DNA of 64,000 nt, from positions 612,279,920-612,343,919 of the forward strand of contig NC_081405.1 of NCBI RefSeq assembly GCF_030272615.1, written 5' to 3'. The position numbers and the translations under genes are program-made. This document shows, piece after piece, positions 45,161-56,587 of the stretch; positions within the stretch are counted from its first letter, which is position 1, and every line of letters begins with the position of its first letter. Below the pieces are notes generated by a model, which was given only the letters and a program-made list of their open reading frames with translations, was not told where the DNA came from and did not search any database. The stretch comes from Cryptomeria japonica (Eukaryota > Streptophyta > Pinopsida > Cupressales > Cupressaceae).

Positions 45161-45439
45161 ACCCCCTTTGTATCTATCATCATTTGTGAAATCCTATTTG
45201 GTGTTTGTATGTCTACCATTGGGGTTTCTATTATTCACCTTTCTTTAGTTTCGTCTCCTTTTTGTACTTTCAGGTTAAAAGTACACAAAAATCCCAAAAT
45301 ACCCCCATCATATGAGGGAGATTCCCCTCTTAAATGCAGAGGAAGATTGTGGCCTCACCACAATCTCTCCAACTGTTGGAACGGTTGTCACTGCTCTTTG
45401 GGCAAATAGGGTCAAATTTGGAGAATCAATCACAATGAC

Positions 45440-45770
45440 AAATATGTTTACCAACATGATGCAAAGGGGTTGAAGGAGAGGTCAAAATGTAACCTCAAAC
45501 CTAAAATGGGAAGAAAATGTAAAGATATAGATATAAAATAGAAAAGGTGAAGAAAAAGGACCGAAACAAGAGCAAGAAACCCTAATCGGGACGCAATTAG
45601 GAAAAATGTCACTATAAAAGTGACAAGGGAAAGATATAAACTAAGAGGAATAAATTTAAGGGTAAAATGTAACCCTAAACGTAAAATGGGGAGAAAATGG
45701 AAAGATCTGGACCAAAAAATGGAAAAGTGGAAACAGGGCAAGATCGCATGAATAATTAATAGCATACGCG
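45440..45770. repeat. Dispersed repeat shared with 41,340-41,500
   Basis: AAGGAGAGGTCAAAATG and the bases after it recur at 41,386-41,410. Within this stretch a second related block (AAATGTAACCCTAAACGTAA) repeats the first about 200 bases later. The 41.4-kb copy lies in the putative B LTR, so this may be a fragment of a related LTR. Confidence 0.4.
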
Positions 45771-46980
45771 CGATTAGGTAAAAAATGGAGAACGCAAGTC
45801 ATACAAATTTTTAGTGTCTATAGAGATATTTTACCATATGTTGGCATCTTATAAACCTATGTAATTCATTATTATATGGAAAATTCTTATGACAAGTTAT
45901 GACATATTCCTATGATGGGTTGGACTAGTGTTAGAAGGCATCTTGCATGAAGAGTATGGGAACCCAAGTTTGGTTATGATGAGTTGTAAGAATATTTTAA
46001 TTTTAGTCAATTATGATGAGTGTTCTCTTACAACTGTAAGTGTTTTCATATATGACAAATTCTATGATAGTCATAAGGTGTGTAAGAGCATCTATCATAT
46101 CTATTTTTAGCAAAAATCAAGTGCCCAATTTTGGAGGCATGTAAGAGGGGTTAGAGAATCTTGGACAAGTATTTGTTGCATGCTTAGAGGTGGTTGAAAA
46201 TTGTGCCACATGGATTTGGATGCCCACCTCTTTTGGATTTTTCTAGAAGTTACTTCAAACTTGTATTCCTCTTTGTATATGATATGTCTTCTACATGGGT
46301 TTAAGAGAGGAGTGGGAAAAAAAAAATTATTTTATAAGTTGTCAAATTTCCTCTTGAAGAGAAAGATGTAGACTCCATGTAAAGGCTTAGAGCTTTTAAG
46401 TTTATTGTAACAAATTTTTGTATATTAATACATTGGTTTGATGCTTTGGATTGTGGGGTTTTTTACTTGAAAGGTATTTCCCCCGCATGTATCAATGTTT
46501 CTTCTCTTCTATCTATCTTTGCTTTATTCTTCTTCTCTCACGTTCTTTCAGTGTTGATTTACACGTTGTTATGTTGCCAAAATTTTATTAGATTTACTAA
46601 CAACATTATATTTCCTCTAAGGGTTAATGGATGGAAAATTAACTATGCCTATTTTCACTTTAATGGCTTACTAGTATGCGCTTGTATCAGATATTGAAAT
46701 TTGATTAAAAGAAAAACATAGGAAACTAAAGGTGCATACTAGTTCTTAGAGGTCTCTGGGGTTCATCTTTCTCTTTCAACTTGCACATTCAATTTTTTTT
46801 TATTATGGTTGATTGTAGTAATATAATCATGGATTCTTTCAAGCTTAAGAGGATCTTCATCATTTTCACTTTCTTTTGCTAGTTTTTGGCATTCCTTTTT
46901 ATGTCCAACCACCACTTAACATGAATGACATCATCTTTGTGGAGAATTATTACCCCATGATCAACTTATCTTTAAAATAT
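45771..46980. other. Non-coding stretch, no feature supported
   Basis: Small open frames of 60-83 codons do not resemble any family. A poly(A)-like run (46,318-46,326) and a TTGTAACAAATTTTTGTATA phrase near 46,407 recall copia LTR ends, but no matching partner or TSD was seen. Confidence 0.4.
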
Positions 46981-46984
46981 TCAT

Positions 46985-47330
46985 AATGAGTGTAACATGG
47001 AAAATAATAGAGAGGAAGGTTGCATCACATTAGTAGTTCACAAGATAGCTCCCTTTGCCTTGAATACTTCATTATTCCTAACTCTCCACAAAAAACACAA
47101 AGTTTCAATAGACAAAACAAGCCAAATTTGTCTCAAATCCTTATTAAATTCTCTAATACACCTATAAAAACATTCTTTACATAAGAAATCTTGTTTATGA
47201 ACCCACCTAAATATATCACTTAAAAACAAAATCTATAGATTTTTTTCATATGGTAAGTTCAAAATATAAATGCAAGGTAGATCCATCACTGTTGCAAAAG
47301 GGACATAAATATATAGTAAAACTATCATTG
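46985..47330 (-). pseudogene. LINE remnant, zinc-finger end of ORF2
   Basis: The minus strand reads CPFCNSDGSTLHLYFEL and then, after stops, an FRWVHKQDFLCKECFY stretch and IETLCFLWRVRNNEVFKAKG. A CPxC followed by a histidine, then a WxxRN-like stretch, matches the zf-RVT region at the end of plant L1-type ORF2. It is broken by stops. Minus-strand sequence at 49,020-49,330, beyond the plus-strand LINE, may be an earlier part of the same ORF2. Confidence 0.55.
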
Positions 47331-47400
47331 GTCAATAAAAATACTCAATGATATTTTTAACAATGTAATCATCTTTCGGCATGTTAATGGGCCTTCCCGG

Positions 47401-47925
47401 GTGGATATGATTTCTTCATTGGGAAATGAGGATACCAGGGCTACTACGGTTTGGAAAAAGCTAGAAGTCAATTGGATAAAAGTGAATTTTGATGGTGTTT
47501 CTAAGGGAAACCCGAGGTCGTCAGGGATGGCCTTTGTTGCTCGAGATTGGAAAGGGAATATTTTGGCTATTGGTGCTAGACGATTGGATAATGGGATAAA
47601 TAATGAGGTTGAGATGCAAGCGTCTTTTTGGAGAGTGAGGATGGCACAATGTCTTTCAATCTCTCATCTGCATTTAGAAGGTGACTCTTAGATTGTGGTG
47701 AATGCCCTTTCGAAAGGGAAGGAGAATGCATGGAAGATTAAAATATTTATCCAAATTATTAGAAAGGATTTAGGTTTTTTTGAATCCTTTAAAATATCTC
47801 ATGTTTTGAGGGAGGGTAATGATGTGGCTGATGTACTATCAAAAAAGGCCGCAACATTAATCAAAGTTGGTGGGGATGGAGTGTGGGAAGACTTTTGTGG
47901 TGTTGAGTTGGTGGAGGGGTGTTGA
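47401..47925 (+). pseudogene. LINE RNase H domain (RVT_3 type)
   Basis: RNase H at the C-terminus of plant L1 ORF2, which removes RNA from the RNA-DNA hybrid. It reads VNWIKVNFDGVSKGNPRSSG, NGINNEVEMQA, LHLEGDS, a single TAG, then VVNALSKGKENAWKIK, ISHVLREGNDVADVLSKKA. All four acidic positions (D in NFDG, E in NNEVE, D in EGDS, D in DVAD) are present. The only defect is the TAG at 47,689-47,691. It ends at 47,925. A stand-alone host RNase H-like gene is possible but less likely given the A-tail and TSD. Confidence 0.75.
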
Positions 47926-48280
47926 GTAAGTTGCAACTTGTGCAATCTTCAATGACCATTAATGATGACTTTGACAAGGGGTGATTTGGAGGTTGTTTAA
48001 ATGCAAAGGTGGGCGGCGAGTTTTCACATTCTCTAGATACTGGTGTGTTGAAGAAGTTGAAGGAATTGAGGCAGGAGGGGGCCTGGGAGTCTTATATCTA
48101 AGGGTGATGGAAGCAATTTTTTTGCTTCATTCACTCAAATAGTAACTTGCCTTTTTCAAAAATATATCAGACAAGCAACTTGGGGAGAATTTCAAATTCG
48201 CCGACCCCTCTTTCCTGCAGATAACAGAGCTCTTGCTCAGAGAGGATTACCTACAATCATAATTTTTCTAGAGGACAAAC

Positions 48281-48598
48281 ATGAATATTATCTCTATGAT
48301 GGTGGCTTGGGGTTTGGTTTTCAGGTCGAGAGAGGAAGTGGTGTGGGTGGCAAAGGCTTGTGTTTTATACCATTCCTTGTGTAGGTTGACATCTCTCATG
48401 ACAAGGGAATTGGTGGGGAAGGGTTTGCGTTGGTCATTTGGTGAAGGTATTGTACTAGAAGGAGGGCAAGCAGATGCAACTTTACGCTTGTTTATTTTAT
48501 GGGATGATGGGGTGGATAGTGAGGCACATACAAAGGCAGCAAGCTTGGGGTGGGAGGCGCTCAAAGATTTCATTCAGGAGCATGAAGTGGAGCTGTGA
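48281..48598 (+). CDS. Unrecognised 105-codon frame in LINE 3' part
   Basis: Open frame after the RNase H. Readable residues include MVAWGLVFRSREEVVW and SLGWEALKDFIQEHEVEL. Composition is protein-like, with alternating acidic and aromatic residues, but I recognise no family. It may be part of a downstream LINE domain or chance. No upstream regulatory signal is evident. Confidence 0.25.
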   Translation: MNIISMMVAWGLVFRSREEVVWVAKACVLYHSLCRLTSLMTRELVGKGLRWSFGEGIVLEGGQADATLRLFILWDDGVDSEAHTKAASLGWEALKDFIQEHEVEL

Positions 48599-49454
48599 AT
48601 TGATAGTGAGGCCAAGAAAAGGAACGCAGAGCAGAAATAAGAGTTCAACCATGATGATTTCTAGGTGAATGGACCAGGCAAGAAGAAAAAAGTTTAGTTT
48701 GTGTCACCGTCTTTTGTTATGGGTTGCTAGGTAGTAGTTTTTGGTCATGTTTAGTATTTGGGTGCCTTGCAATGGTGGTCTCAAACTACATGTTTTTTGA
48801 TGGGTTGGTGTGTAGGTAGTTGTATGTATTTTCGAGGGTGGTGGTATAGAGATTTGATGGTTGTAGTTTACTGCTAGTTGTTGGTTTTTTCTCTATGCTA
48901 TGGGACTTGAATAGGGGTTAATCCCTGATTTTGATTTTACAAAATGTATACTTTTTATATTTTATATTAATAATATAAATCAACATTATCGATTAAAAAA
49001 AATATCATCTTGAATAAGAATTATAGGACTACCCAAGAGGCTAATTATGATTAAACACAAACTTCCCATCCTTACTAGACATTTTAAACTCCTAGCTATT
49101 GTTTAAAAAATTAATCACCTCTTCATTATTAGATAATATAAAGTAAATATGCCTTTAACTAATTTGGAAAGAGAAGAACCATTCCTCCAATCAATATTAT
49201 TTAATATCTTGGTGTTAAATAATTAATTACTAGAAAAAAATATGTTATTCACAGCTTTAGATACCAAAGAAAAATGATTTTTGTTTTATATTTTGGGATG
49301 GAAGCTTTCGTCCTACCTCTTCCATGAAATTCAGAAGCCATTCTAAGAAAAAATGTCGATGTATTTTTATTTCCTTGTATTTGGTCTATTATTTTATTGC
49401 ATTATATGTATCTATGTAAGATAAATATCATTAATTAATTGCATTAATCAATCT

Positions 49455-49640
49455 TGTTCCCTCGATTTGCGTACTTGATTAATGCTTATCTACCCTAGGT
49501 TGAGCCATACACCTATCATGCAAGTTCGTCTAGTTAGCTCCACCTATTATGTATATACAACTTTAGTTAGTTCCATATGTCATAAATGTATACATTTAGT
49601 TAGTTTCCACCTTTCATGCATTGGCTTTCTCTATACTAGC
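49455..49640 (+). repeat. Direct repeat left of the solo LTR
   Basis: Shares phrases with 51,430-51,620: a CTTGATT and CTTATCTA pair, GAGCCATACAC against GAGTTATACTC, repeated TTTAGTTAGTT words, and TTTCATGCATTG. The match is diverged but colinear over about 180 bases. Confidence 0.55.
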
Positions 49641-49690
49641 AAGAGCCTTTATGTAAACTTAGACATTAATTGTGTGTTTGAAAATATAGT

Positions 49691-51127
49691 TGTATGCGGG
49701 GAAATATGGTGACAAAAATGGATAACTCAAATCCAGAATACCCACACACCAATGAGACTCTTGGTGCAAGTATATGAATTGATTCAATCAATTCAACTTC
49801 CCAAGGGGTGTCCCATTGTTCTCTATCTCACAGGATCCCTAAAGTCAATGTTTTGCTCTCAGATCACTGAGCAAAGTGACTTTGGAATGACAACTCCAAG
49901 AACGAGTGATGTTTGATTTATATGCATGAATGCATTCTAAGATGTATGATATTAAAACTATGATGATTAAGCTAACATAAAGATGATGATATGATAAAAT
50001 ATTAGCAAATTATCCTAGCAAATGATATACTATCCTAGCATGAATATTCTATGATATGTTTAAATGCTTCTAAATGCTATTATGATGATTTAGCAAAGAG
50101 AGACTAAATGTTTAGTAATTTAGGCTATAATGTAGATGCATGAAAACTTGGAGATTATGAAAACGAGGAATGAGAGCTCTATTTATAAGGAAAATATGGC
50201 AATGGATGGTCAAGATTGGATAATCTTAACAAGGGCCATGATTGAAAGTTAATCAATTCATGTTTACGATTCTCACCAATGAAATGGTAACAATTGTCAA
50301 CAAGAAGTTTCTTGAGAAGAGATGTAAGAAGCATTAAATGCTTGAGAAGACATGAAGGTTACCCTAGGAGGTAAGGTTAAGGTTAGGTTAGGGTTATCCA
50401 TTGGATAAAGCTTTTATCCAAGGGGTAAACTCTTGTGCAAGGGTTAAAGGGATAACCAAGGTTAAAGCCATGAATGCTTGATGAGACCCTTGGGTTGGAT
50501 GAGGATTAAGTTAGAGGAAAGTCTCTAACTATGCAAGAAGGTTGAGTTAACCATTGATGGTTAGGAAGACTTTGAGGGTTAACTTGTTGAGGACATAAAG
50601 CCTATAATGCATTTCAAAGAATTTGGAGGCTTTGAGAAGTGACTTCTCTTTGCTTAGGAATGTGACAATAATTAGGAGATGAATTAGGCTAAATTGGAAA
50701 GGATTAGAAGAATCTAGAAGGGGTTTAGGAGGCAAGTGGGAGATGTAGGAAAATGCAAGTGGATGGAGGAGGATTTAAATAATTAAAATAAAATTACTTT
50801 ATTTCAACTAAAATAGATGCAACTTGCATAAATACAAGTGAGAGATTTAATAAAAAAAATTAGATTTATTTATTTGCAAGGATCAATTTAATTAAATGTG
50901 AATTTAATTAAAAGGGGAGAAAGGGGAATTGATTAAATGAAGTGATCTATTTAATTAAAGGCTAGAAAAGGTTTAGGTGAACTTAATTAAATAAATTGAA
51001 TAATTCATTTAATCAAATAGATGAATGTGAAGAAATTAATTAAATAGAATTTAATTAATAGGAGGAATAGGGTTAAAATAAATATTAAATATTCATTTAG
51101 AAAACTAGTCATATTTATACGTCTACA
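49691..51127 (-). repeat. Solo LTR of a family related to element A
   Basis: Begins TGTATGCGGG and ends ACGTCTACA with exact ATAGT duplications at 49,686-49,690 and 51,128-51,132. It is colinear with the A LTR along its length (for example CTCTATCTCACA, GATCACTGAGCAAAGTG, GGTTATCCATTGGATAAAGC) but far less similar than the two A copies are to each other. The TATA box TATAAATA is at 50,180-50,187 on the minus strand. No interior follows on either side, so it arose by LTR-LTR recombination. Confidence 0.92.
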
Positions 51128-51132
51128 ATAGT

Positions 51133-52192
51133 TTTTATCGAAATAATATCACATGGAAGGTTTTTGGTTTTGAGAGGATTATTGTTCCAATCTTCTTTTA
51201 TATCATATTGACGAAATATTAGGGGGCTTCACATTATATAATTCATTTTGATGATTCTTAACTTTTTTAGAGTTCACCAACACTTCTATAGTAGCTAAGA
51301 AACTATTTTTTTTTTTTAATGTTTAATTTTCGATACCCAGAGTTTGTCAAGTCTCTAGTTGCATATATTTTTGGTGTATGTTGTGAACAACTTAATTTTT
51401 GGAGCACCTTGGAGTTATTTGTGTTAATTATTCAAGTGCCCTTGATGTACGCACTTGATTGACCCTTATCTAATTTAGGTCGAGTTATACTCATATTGCA
51501 TTATTTCATTTAGTTAGTTGCACCCACCATGCATTTTTAGTTTTAGCTAGCACCAACTATCATGCATGCCTACCTTTAGTTTATTTCCAATTTTCATGCA
51601 TTGTCTCGATATATATGATTGAGGTTAACTCAAAAACATGAAAAGATGGGTCATTTAATTGAAATAAACCTTGATTACATAACAAAAACATGAAGCAAAA
51701 AGAGGATAAAATCCCCAATAGGGTACAACATATTACAACTTCATTCCCTTGTTTCTAGAGCCTTCTACCTCTTTGTAGCTTGTAAAATGCTACCCCGCTT
51801 TTCACAACTTACCACATTCTCACCATTCTTCCCTTAGTTTGAGAATACCAAAAATATTCCCTAAATGGTTTTTGGTGCCTCCAAGTAAATTTTAAAAATT
51901 GCAACTCCCCTCCTAGAAATAATGCAACTTTCAAGTGTCATAGCTTTTTATTTGGACCTAATTGAGTCTAGTTTTTAAAATAAAGTCTTGAAGTGCTCTA
52001 TGTGCTACAAATATTGTAAAGGGAATTTTGCTGATTTTTGAGGCCTCAAAACCCAGTCTTAAAGAATTTAATAAGACTTTCAAAAAGTTAAACTTTTAAT
52101 ATCTTCCCATATTAGCTTGATCTTGGCTCAAAACTCATCCACAATGTGTATGTTTTAATTTCAATTCTCAATTCATGTATTCTTATACTTAG
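51133..52192. other. Non-coding stretch holding a diverged direct repeat
   Basis: Contains the right partner (51,430-51,620) of the repeat at 49,455-49,640. The rest, 51,630-52,192, shows no gene, promoter or repeat that I can support. A 12-base T run lies at 51,307-51,319. Confidence 0.5.
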
Positions 52193-53513
52193 TGTAAGAT
52201 GTTGAAAATCGGGGCTTCAACACCTTAAGGGATAGAGCCACTAATTTTTCTTGGGACCACCTTACATTAAGGGAAGGGAATTGAATTTGATTGTTCCAAC
52301 CCTAGAAGGACTGAATATAGATCAAATCAATTTCTCCCTTGTTTTAGTTGAAAATTGAATTTGAATTAGGGTTGAATTACAATGCTAGATCTAGGACAAA
52401 TAATGACAAATTGACATAAAATAACAGTGATAGAATGTTTCAATTATCATGTAAAGCTATAAACCTAGCTCCAAGGATGGAAAATAGATCAGAACCTACG
52501 ACAGAAAGTTCAAGCATAATTATCAGACCAAGTGGAGTAAGTCACCCTAGTCCTCTATATATCAAGGGTAGACAAACTTGGTGCTTTTCGGATTAGGATG
52601 ACACATAGAATCCACTATTAGAAGGTCATCAAAAATTCTCAAGACTGAGGGGAGCCAGTCGTCCTGGTCCTCCACTTTTTGCACCTTCAAAATCTGAGTC
52701 TATTTGTCTTCATATACTTTGTTGGATTCCTTGCTCGCAGCTCATGAGATAATTCCTTGCACATAGAAAGAAGGGAATAGGTTTGGTTGATGGGGGTTTG
52801 CCTTAGGTCAAACCTCGGTTTAGGAATTAGCCTTGAAATTGAAATGATAATTGAAATGTAATTTAAGTAGAATTGAAATAGAATGTTTTCCTTTTGAGGG
52901 AAAAACTAGATTTGATATGAAAATGCTTGAACTTGATACCTTGATGAAGTTTGCTTTAATCCTCATGCAAAGGTTTAGGATGCAATTTTGAATGTCTTCA
53001 TAGAAGGTTCATCATGGATGCTTGAACTTGACTTGACCTTCTCTTTTAATACTTGATGTATACTTGAATGCTTGCTCACATAAACTTGATTTGATTTTGT
53101 GATTAAGAACTCGCTTATGATATCCTTAGTTTCCAATTACCTAATAAGGGGGGTAGGCTTCTTTTTATACCCAACTATGCATTAAACATTTAAATTTTCA
53201 GAGCATACTGACATGGATCCAAATTTCCTACCCACGTGAAGTGACCATTGTGAGTAACTATTTTGGGTCTTGATTGGGAGGACCAAGGCATTTAGGGCGC
53301 CTTGGTCCTAAGCTAGGACTAGGTTGCTCAAGGGGTCTTGGTCCTAACATTTAGGACTCAAAGTTGGATAGAGGTTGGATCGGGAGTTGAAAATGAAAAT
53401 TTCAAGAGGGTGTGAGCAGCATCAAAGCAGACATTGAGCATTGGAGGTCGAAATTCTAAGGTGAGGGCTAGGTGAGGATGAAATTGTAAAGGGATACAAT
53501 TTATGATACTACA
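52193..53513 (-). repeat. Element D 3' LTR
   Basis: Plus strand begins TGTAAGATGTTG and ends TTATGATACTACA; in element orientation it begins TGTAGTATCATAAATTG, like TGTAGCGTCATAAAATTG of C. It holds a TATA box (53,162-53,169, minus TATAAAAA) and, 110-120 bases upstream of it, a perfect hairpin (53,280-53,308). The left end is inferred from the ATTTTCAACATCTTACA end resembling ATTTTCCGCTTTACA of C. No TSD check is possible. Confidence 0.7.
53280..53308 (-). promoter_or_regulatory. Hairpin in the U3 of element D
   Basis: Arms GGACCAAGGC (53,280-53,289) and GCCTTGGTCC (53,299-53,308) pair perfectly around a 9-base loop. It sits at the same distance from TATA as the hairpin in element C. Confidence 0.5.
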
Positions 53514-53687
53514 TTTAGCCTTCACTTTAGCAGTAGTATGAACCTATGTGCATACTCACAGTAATGTACCAAGTTGCATTGAAAAACTTTCACCAAGATA
53601 CCAAAGAGACAGGACACACCAAGCTTCCAAGGACTTGGGATCTAATCAATCTAATATTGAGATAAAAGGAACAACACATGAAGAGGA

Positions 53688-54827
53688 TGTTGGCATTTTG
53701 ATGATGTTTTGATTGTCATTGATGGACACACATTTTCTTGATGTATGAGTTATGCTCAACCGGTAATTGTTCCAACCAATATTATGTATTATAGTCTTTA
53801 GACTATCAGTGTTTTGCAAAAGATGTTTACTGGTCACAAATGGACTTGAGACCTCAAGTGGTATGGAGAACCCAAGCAGTATGAAGACCTCAAGAGGTTC
53901 AAGGATCTCAAGCGGTACAAATGAACAAAGTGGTAGTTAACATTTTCTGGTCTTCATTTTTTATAACCAGTAATCGGTATATTGTATGAACCGGTATTAC
54001 TCTATGATGAGTTACCAACCAGTATTTCTGTGATGAGTTATCATGCACCGACACTTTGGCGGTGATTTTGTGTCATGTTACCAAATGTGTCTAGATGCAC
54101 TGAACCTAGGAACTTATAGTTTAATCCTATTGGACCGACATGAAATCAGTTTCCTTTGTAAGGACATCATGTCTAGGGTTTGTGTGTGTGAGAGATGTAT
54201 GATGTATGAGAAGGTTATGTGCGATCTTTATAGAGAAGATTAGGTCTGTGTGAAGAGTTGGAGTGTGGAGATATTGAAGACTGAAGTAATGCTAAAATTC
54301 ATTTACAATGAGCTATAAAGGATCTAACCAAGCATATTGTGCTAGTATCTAGATCACTCACTTGTTGATTACTCACATCTTCGACAAGTCTGAAACCCTT
54401 AACTAGGTAGGCCCAGCAAAGCCTTTGTAAATCCTCTAACAAGGTGGTTCACAACCGTGGAACTGAAATCCTTTAGCAAGGTAGTCTTTAACAAGACTTA
54501 TCTCCTAACAGAGATCTAGATTCCTAACAGGATCTGTTTTGGTGAAGAACATTGTATGACCTTAACCGATCTGGTTTCTATTTTGCAGATAGTTACTTGT
54601 GAGTTTCTTCTCACCGTGGTTTTTCCCATTTGGGTTTCCACGTCAAAATATCTTGTGTTATGGTGATTGTGCTTTTATGGGTCAATGATTTATTTGCTAT
54701 TTGGTTTGCATTTATCTTAACCGGTTTATTAGTGAATCTGTTATACCGGTTATCCGCTAAACTGTTTAAGAGTTTGAGTTCAGTATTTTTTGGTATACTA
54801 ATTCACCCCCCCTCTTAGTATTCATCA
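53688..54827 (+). repeat. Element E 5' LTR
   Basis: Begins TGTTGGCATTTTG and ends TTAGTATTCATCA. Words built on AACCGGT and GCGGTA are frequent. A TATAAAG lies at 54,314-54,320. The C-rich run CACCCCCCCTC just before the end is common in copia LTRs. By eye it differs from the 3' LTR at about 4% of sites and by a 54-bp unit. Confidence 0.95.
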
Positions 54828-54829
54828 AT

Positions 54830-54842
54830 TGGTATCAGAGCC
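54830..54842 (+). promoter_or_regulatory. Primer-binding site of element E (initiator tRNA-Met type)
   Basis: TGGTATCAGAGCC two bases after the LTR end. This is the usual plant retrotransposon primer site complementary to initiator methionine tRNA. Confidence 0.92.
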
Positions 54843-54877
54843 AACCTTTCTATAAGTCTGACCACTTGGAAGGAGAT

Positions 54878-56143
54878 ATGGGGGAATACACTGTGAGGGA
54901 ACTTATTCATCATCTCACTCAGACTAAGAGAGCCTATGATGAACTCAACATCAAGTATAAAGCCTCTTTGGCCAAGAGAAGAGAGCATGCTGAGAAACTG
55001 ATGGAACTTACTGAAAATAGCTCTTCTGATGAAGTTGACATGGATGCCCTAGTTGAAGAAGTTGAAAAACTAAATGAATCTAAAGCCAACTTGAGAAAGG
55101 AGTTGGAAGGACTGACTATTAGAATGTGTCAAGAGCTTGAGAACCGAAGGAAAGCTGAAGATCTGGTAAAAGACAAAGATCATGAGATCTCCAAGCTGAA
55201 GCAAGAAATCAGTGCCCTTACCGCTCATCTCCAAGAACGTAAAGTGGAAAAAGAAGAAATGTAAGGTGAACTAAACATGGCTATTTCTGAGAATGCAACC
55301 TTGAAGGAATCCAATGCTTCTATTTCCAAGGAACTTACTGAGTCAAAGGAGATACTTGCCAAATTCAATCAGAGTACTGCTAAGCTAGAGCAAAAGCTTG
55401 AATCGGCAAAACCGGTAAAGAATACCACTGGACTTGGTTTCTTTGGGTACGAGGAAGGTGAGACCTCTGGAACAAAAGCTGAAGCATCAAAGAAGCAACC
55501 AACATCCAAGGATAAAGGTAAGCAAAAGTTTAAACCCGTTTGCTTCAATTGTCTCAAGGAAGGACATACTGCTAATGTGTGTAGAAGCAAGGCCTACAAT
55601 AATTTTCCTTATTTTCTAAACAATAAGCCTAGATCCAATAGAAACTGCTATGCATGCAACAAGTTTGGGCATAGAGCATTTGAATGCAGGTATGTTTTGC
55701 ACAACACTGGGAGATACCCTCCAAGGACTCAAGGAGTTATCTCGGAACCCTGTGTGAACCAGAATCCCAATCGGTATAATACCTATGACCATTGGTCAGG
55801 TGGCTATCAAGCGGCAACTGGTTGGAGAGCAACCTGTTTGATCTGTCATGGTAGCGGTCACACTGCTGCAACATGCAGAAGGAAGAATGGAAGTATGAAT
55901 AATGGACCATGGAGATCACCTGGAATGGTATGCTATCATTGCAACAAACCGGGTCACACTGCCATAACTTGCAAAATGAGAAAGAACCTATCAGATGATA
56001 TACCGATCACTCCAGAAGGGAAGATTGATGTTGAAACCATTCAAGAGGGAATGAATAAAACTTGGAAAAAGAAACCTGAAGAAGTGTCACAGGATGAACC
56101 GGTTTCTGCACCTAGTGTGGAAGTCTCTGAACCGGCAAACTGA
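54878..56143 (+). pseudogene. Element E Gag-like protein: coiled coil plus four CCHC knuckles
   Basis: The first ATG after the primer site is at 54,878 (MGEYTVRELIHHLTQTKRAY). The N-terminal two thirds is a charged coiled coil (MDALVEEVEKLNESKANLRK and onward). A single TAA at 55,262 interrupts the frame. GLGFFGYEEG at about 55,431 recalls the GLGY stretch of copia Gags. Four C-x2-C-x4-H-x4-C knuckles follow: CFNCLKEGHTANVC, CYACNKFGHRAFEC, CLICHGSGHTAATC and CYHCNKPGHTAITC (55,541-55,975). The UBN2 or Retrotrans_gag capsid domain that copia Gags have before the coiled coil is not seen. It probably packages RNA, or acts with a helper Gag. Confidence 0.85.
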
Positions 56144-56587
56144 GCTCCAAAAAAGATTAGGGGGAGCATATTAGTGAAATATTTGAACCCCTAGTTTATA
56201 TCGGTAAAGACCTTAACCAGTATACGTTACCTATCAATCGGCAGAACACTTGAAGTGGTAAAAGGCAAAATTAGGGTTTGTACCCTAATGGAGATGCATT
56301 TATTATGGTAGATGAAAGATTGTTTAAAAGGGATTTTTGTCATCATTTTCACTTATCTATTTTCGAGCGAAGAATTTTCAAGAGCAGCGCGACAAAGTGC
56401 GATTCGTCTAGCGATTCAAAGCGAATTCAAAAATCTTGCAGAGGAATCCAACTGACTTTCAATCTATCAGTGAAGAACACTAAACGGTGTTCCAAGCAAG
56501 CAAAGTGGTGTGTTGTGAGCAACTTTGGCAAAACCTAAATTTTGGTTTGTGAAGGTATTTCTCGAAATTCTTGTTTATCATTTAATC
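56144..56587 (+). promoter_or_regulatory. Inter-ORF region with purine tract and possible internal promoter
   Basis: It opens with a purine-rich AAAAAAGATTAGGGGGAGCA (56,149-56,168) like the tracts before the 3' LTR. Further on are AATTAGGGTTTGTACCC (56,269 region) and TTTAAAAGGGA (56,319 region), then a 250-base stretch resembling a plant 5' UTR up to the ATG of ORF2. A promoter or a splice acceptor for ORF2 is inference. Confidence 0.35.

Larger units (their letters stand above)
47376..49003 (+). mobile_element. 5'-truncated L1-type LINE insertion
   Basis: The insert runs to an A-rich tail after ATTATCGATT at 48,996-49,002. An 8-base repeat ATCATCTT flanks it (47,368-47,375 and 49,004-49,011), consistent with target-primed insertion. 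It encodes the C-terminal RNase H region of a plant LINE and then a long 3' part. It appears to sit inside an older LINE of opposite orientation. Confidence 0.65.
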
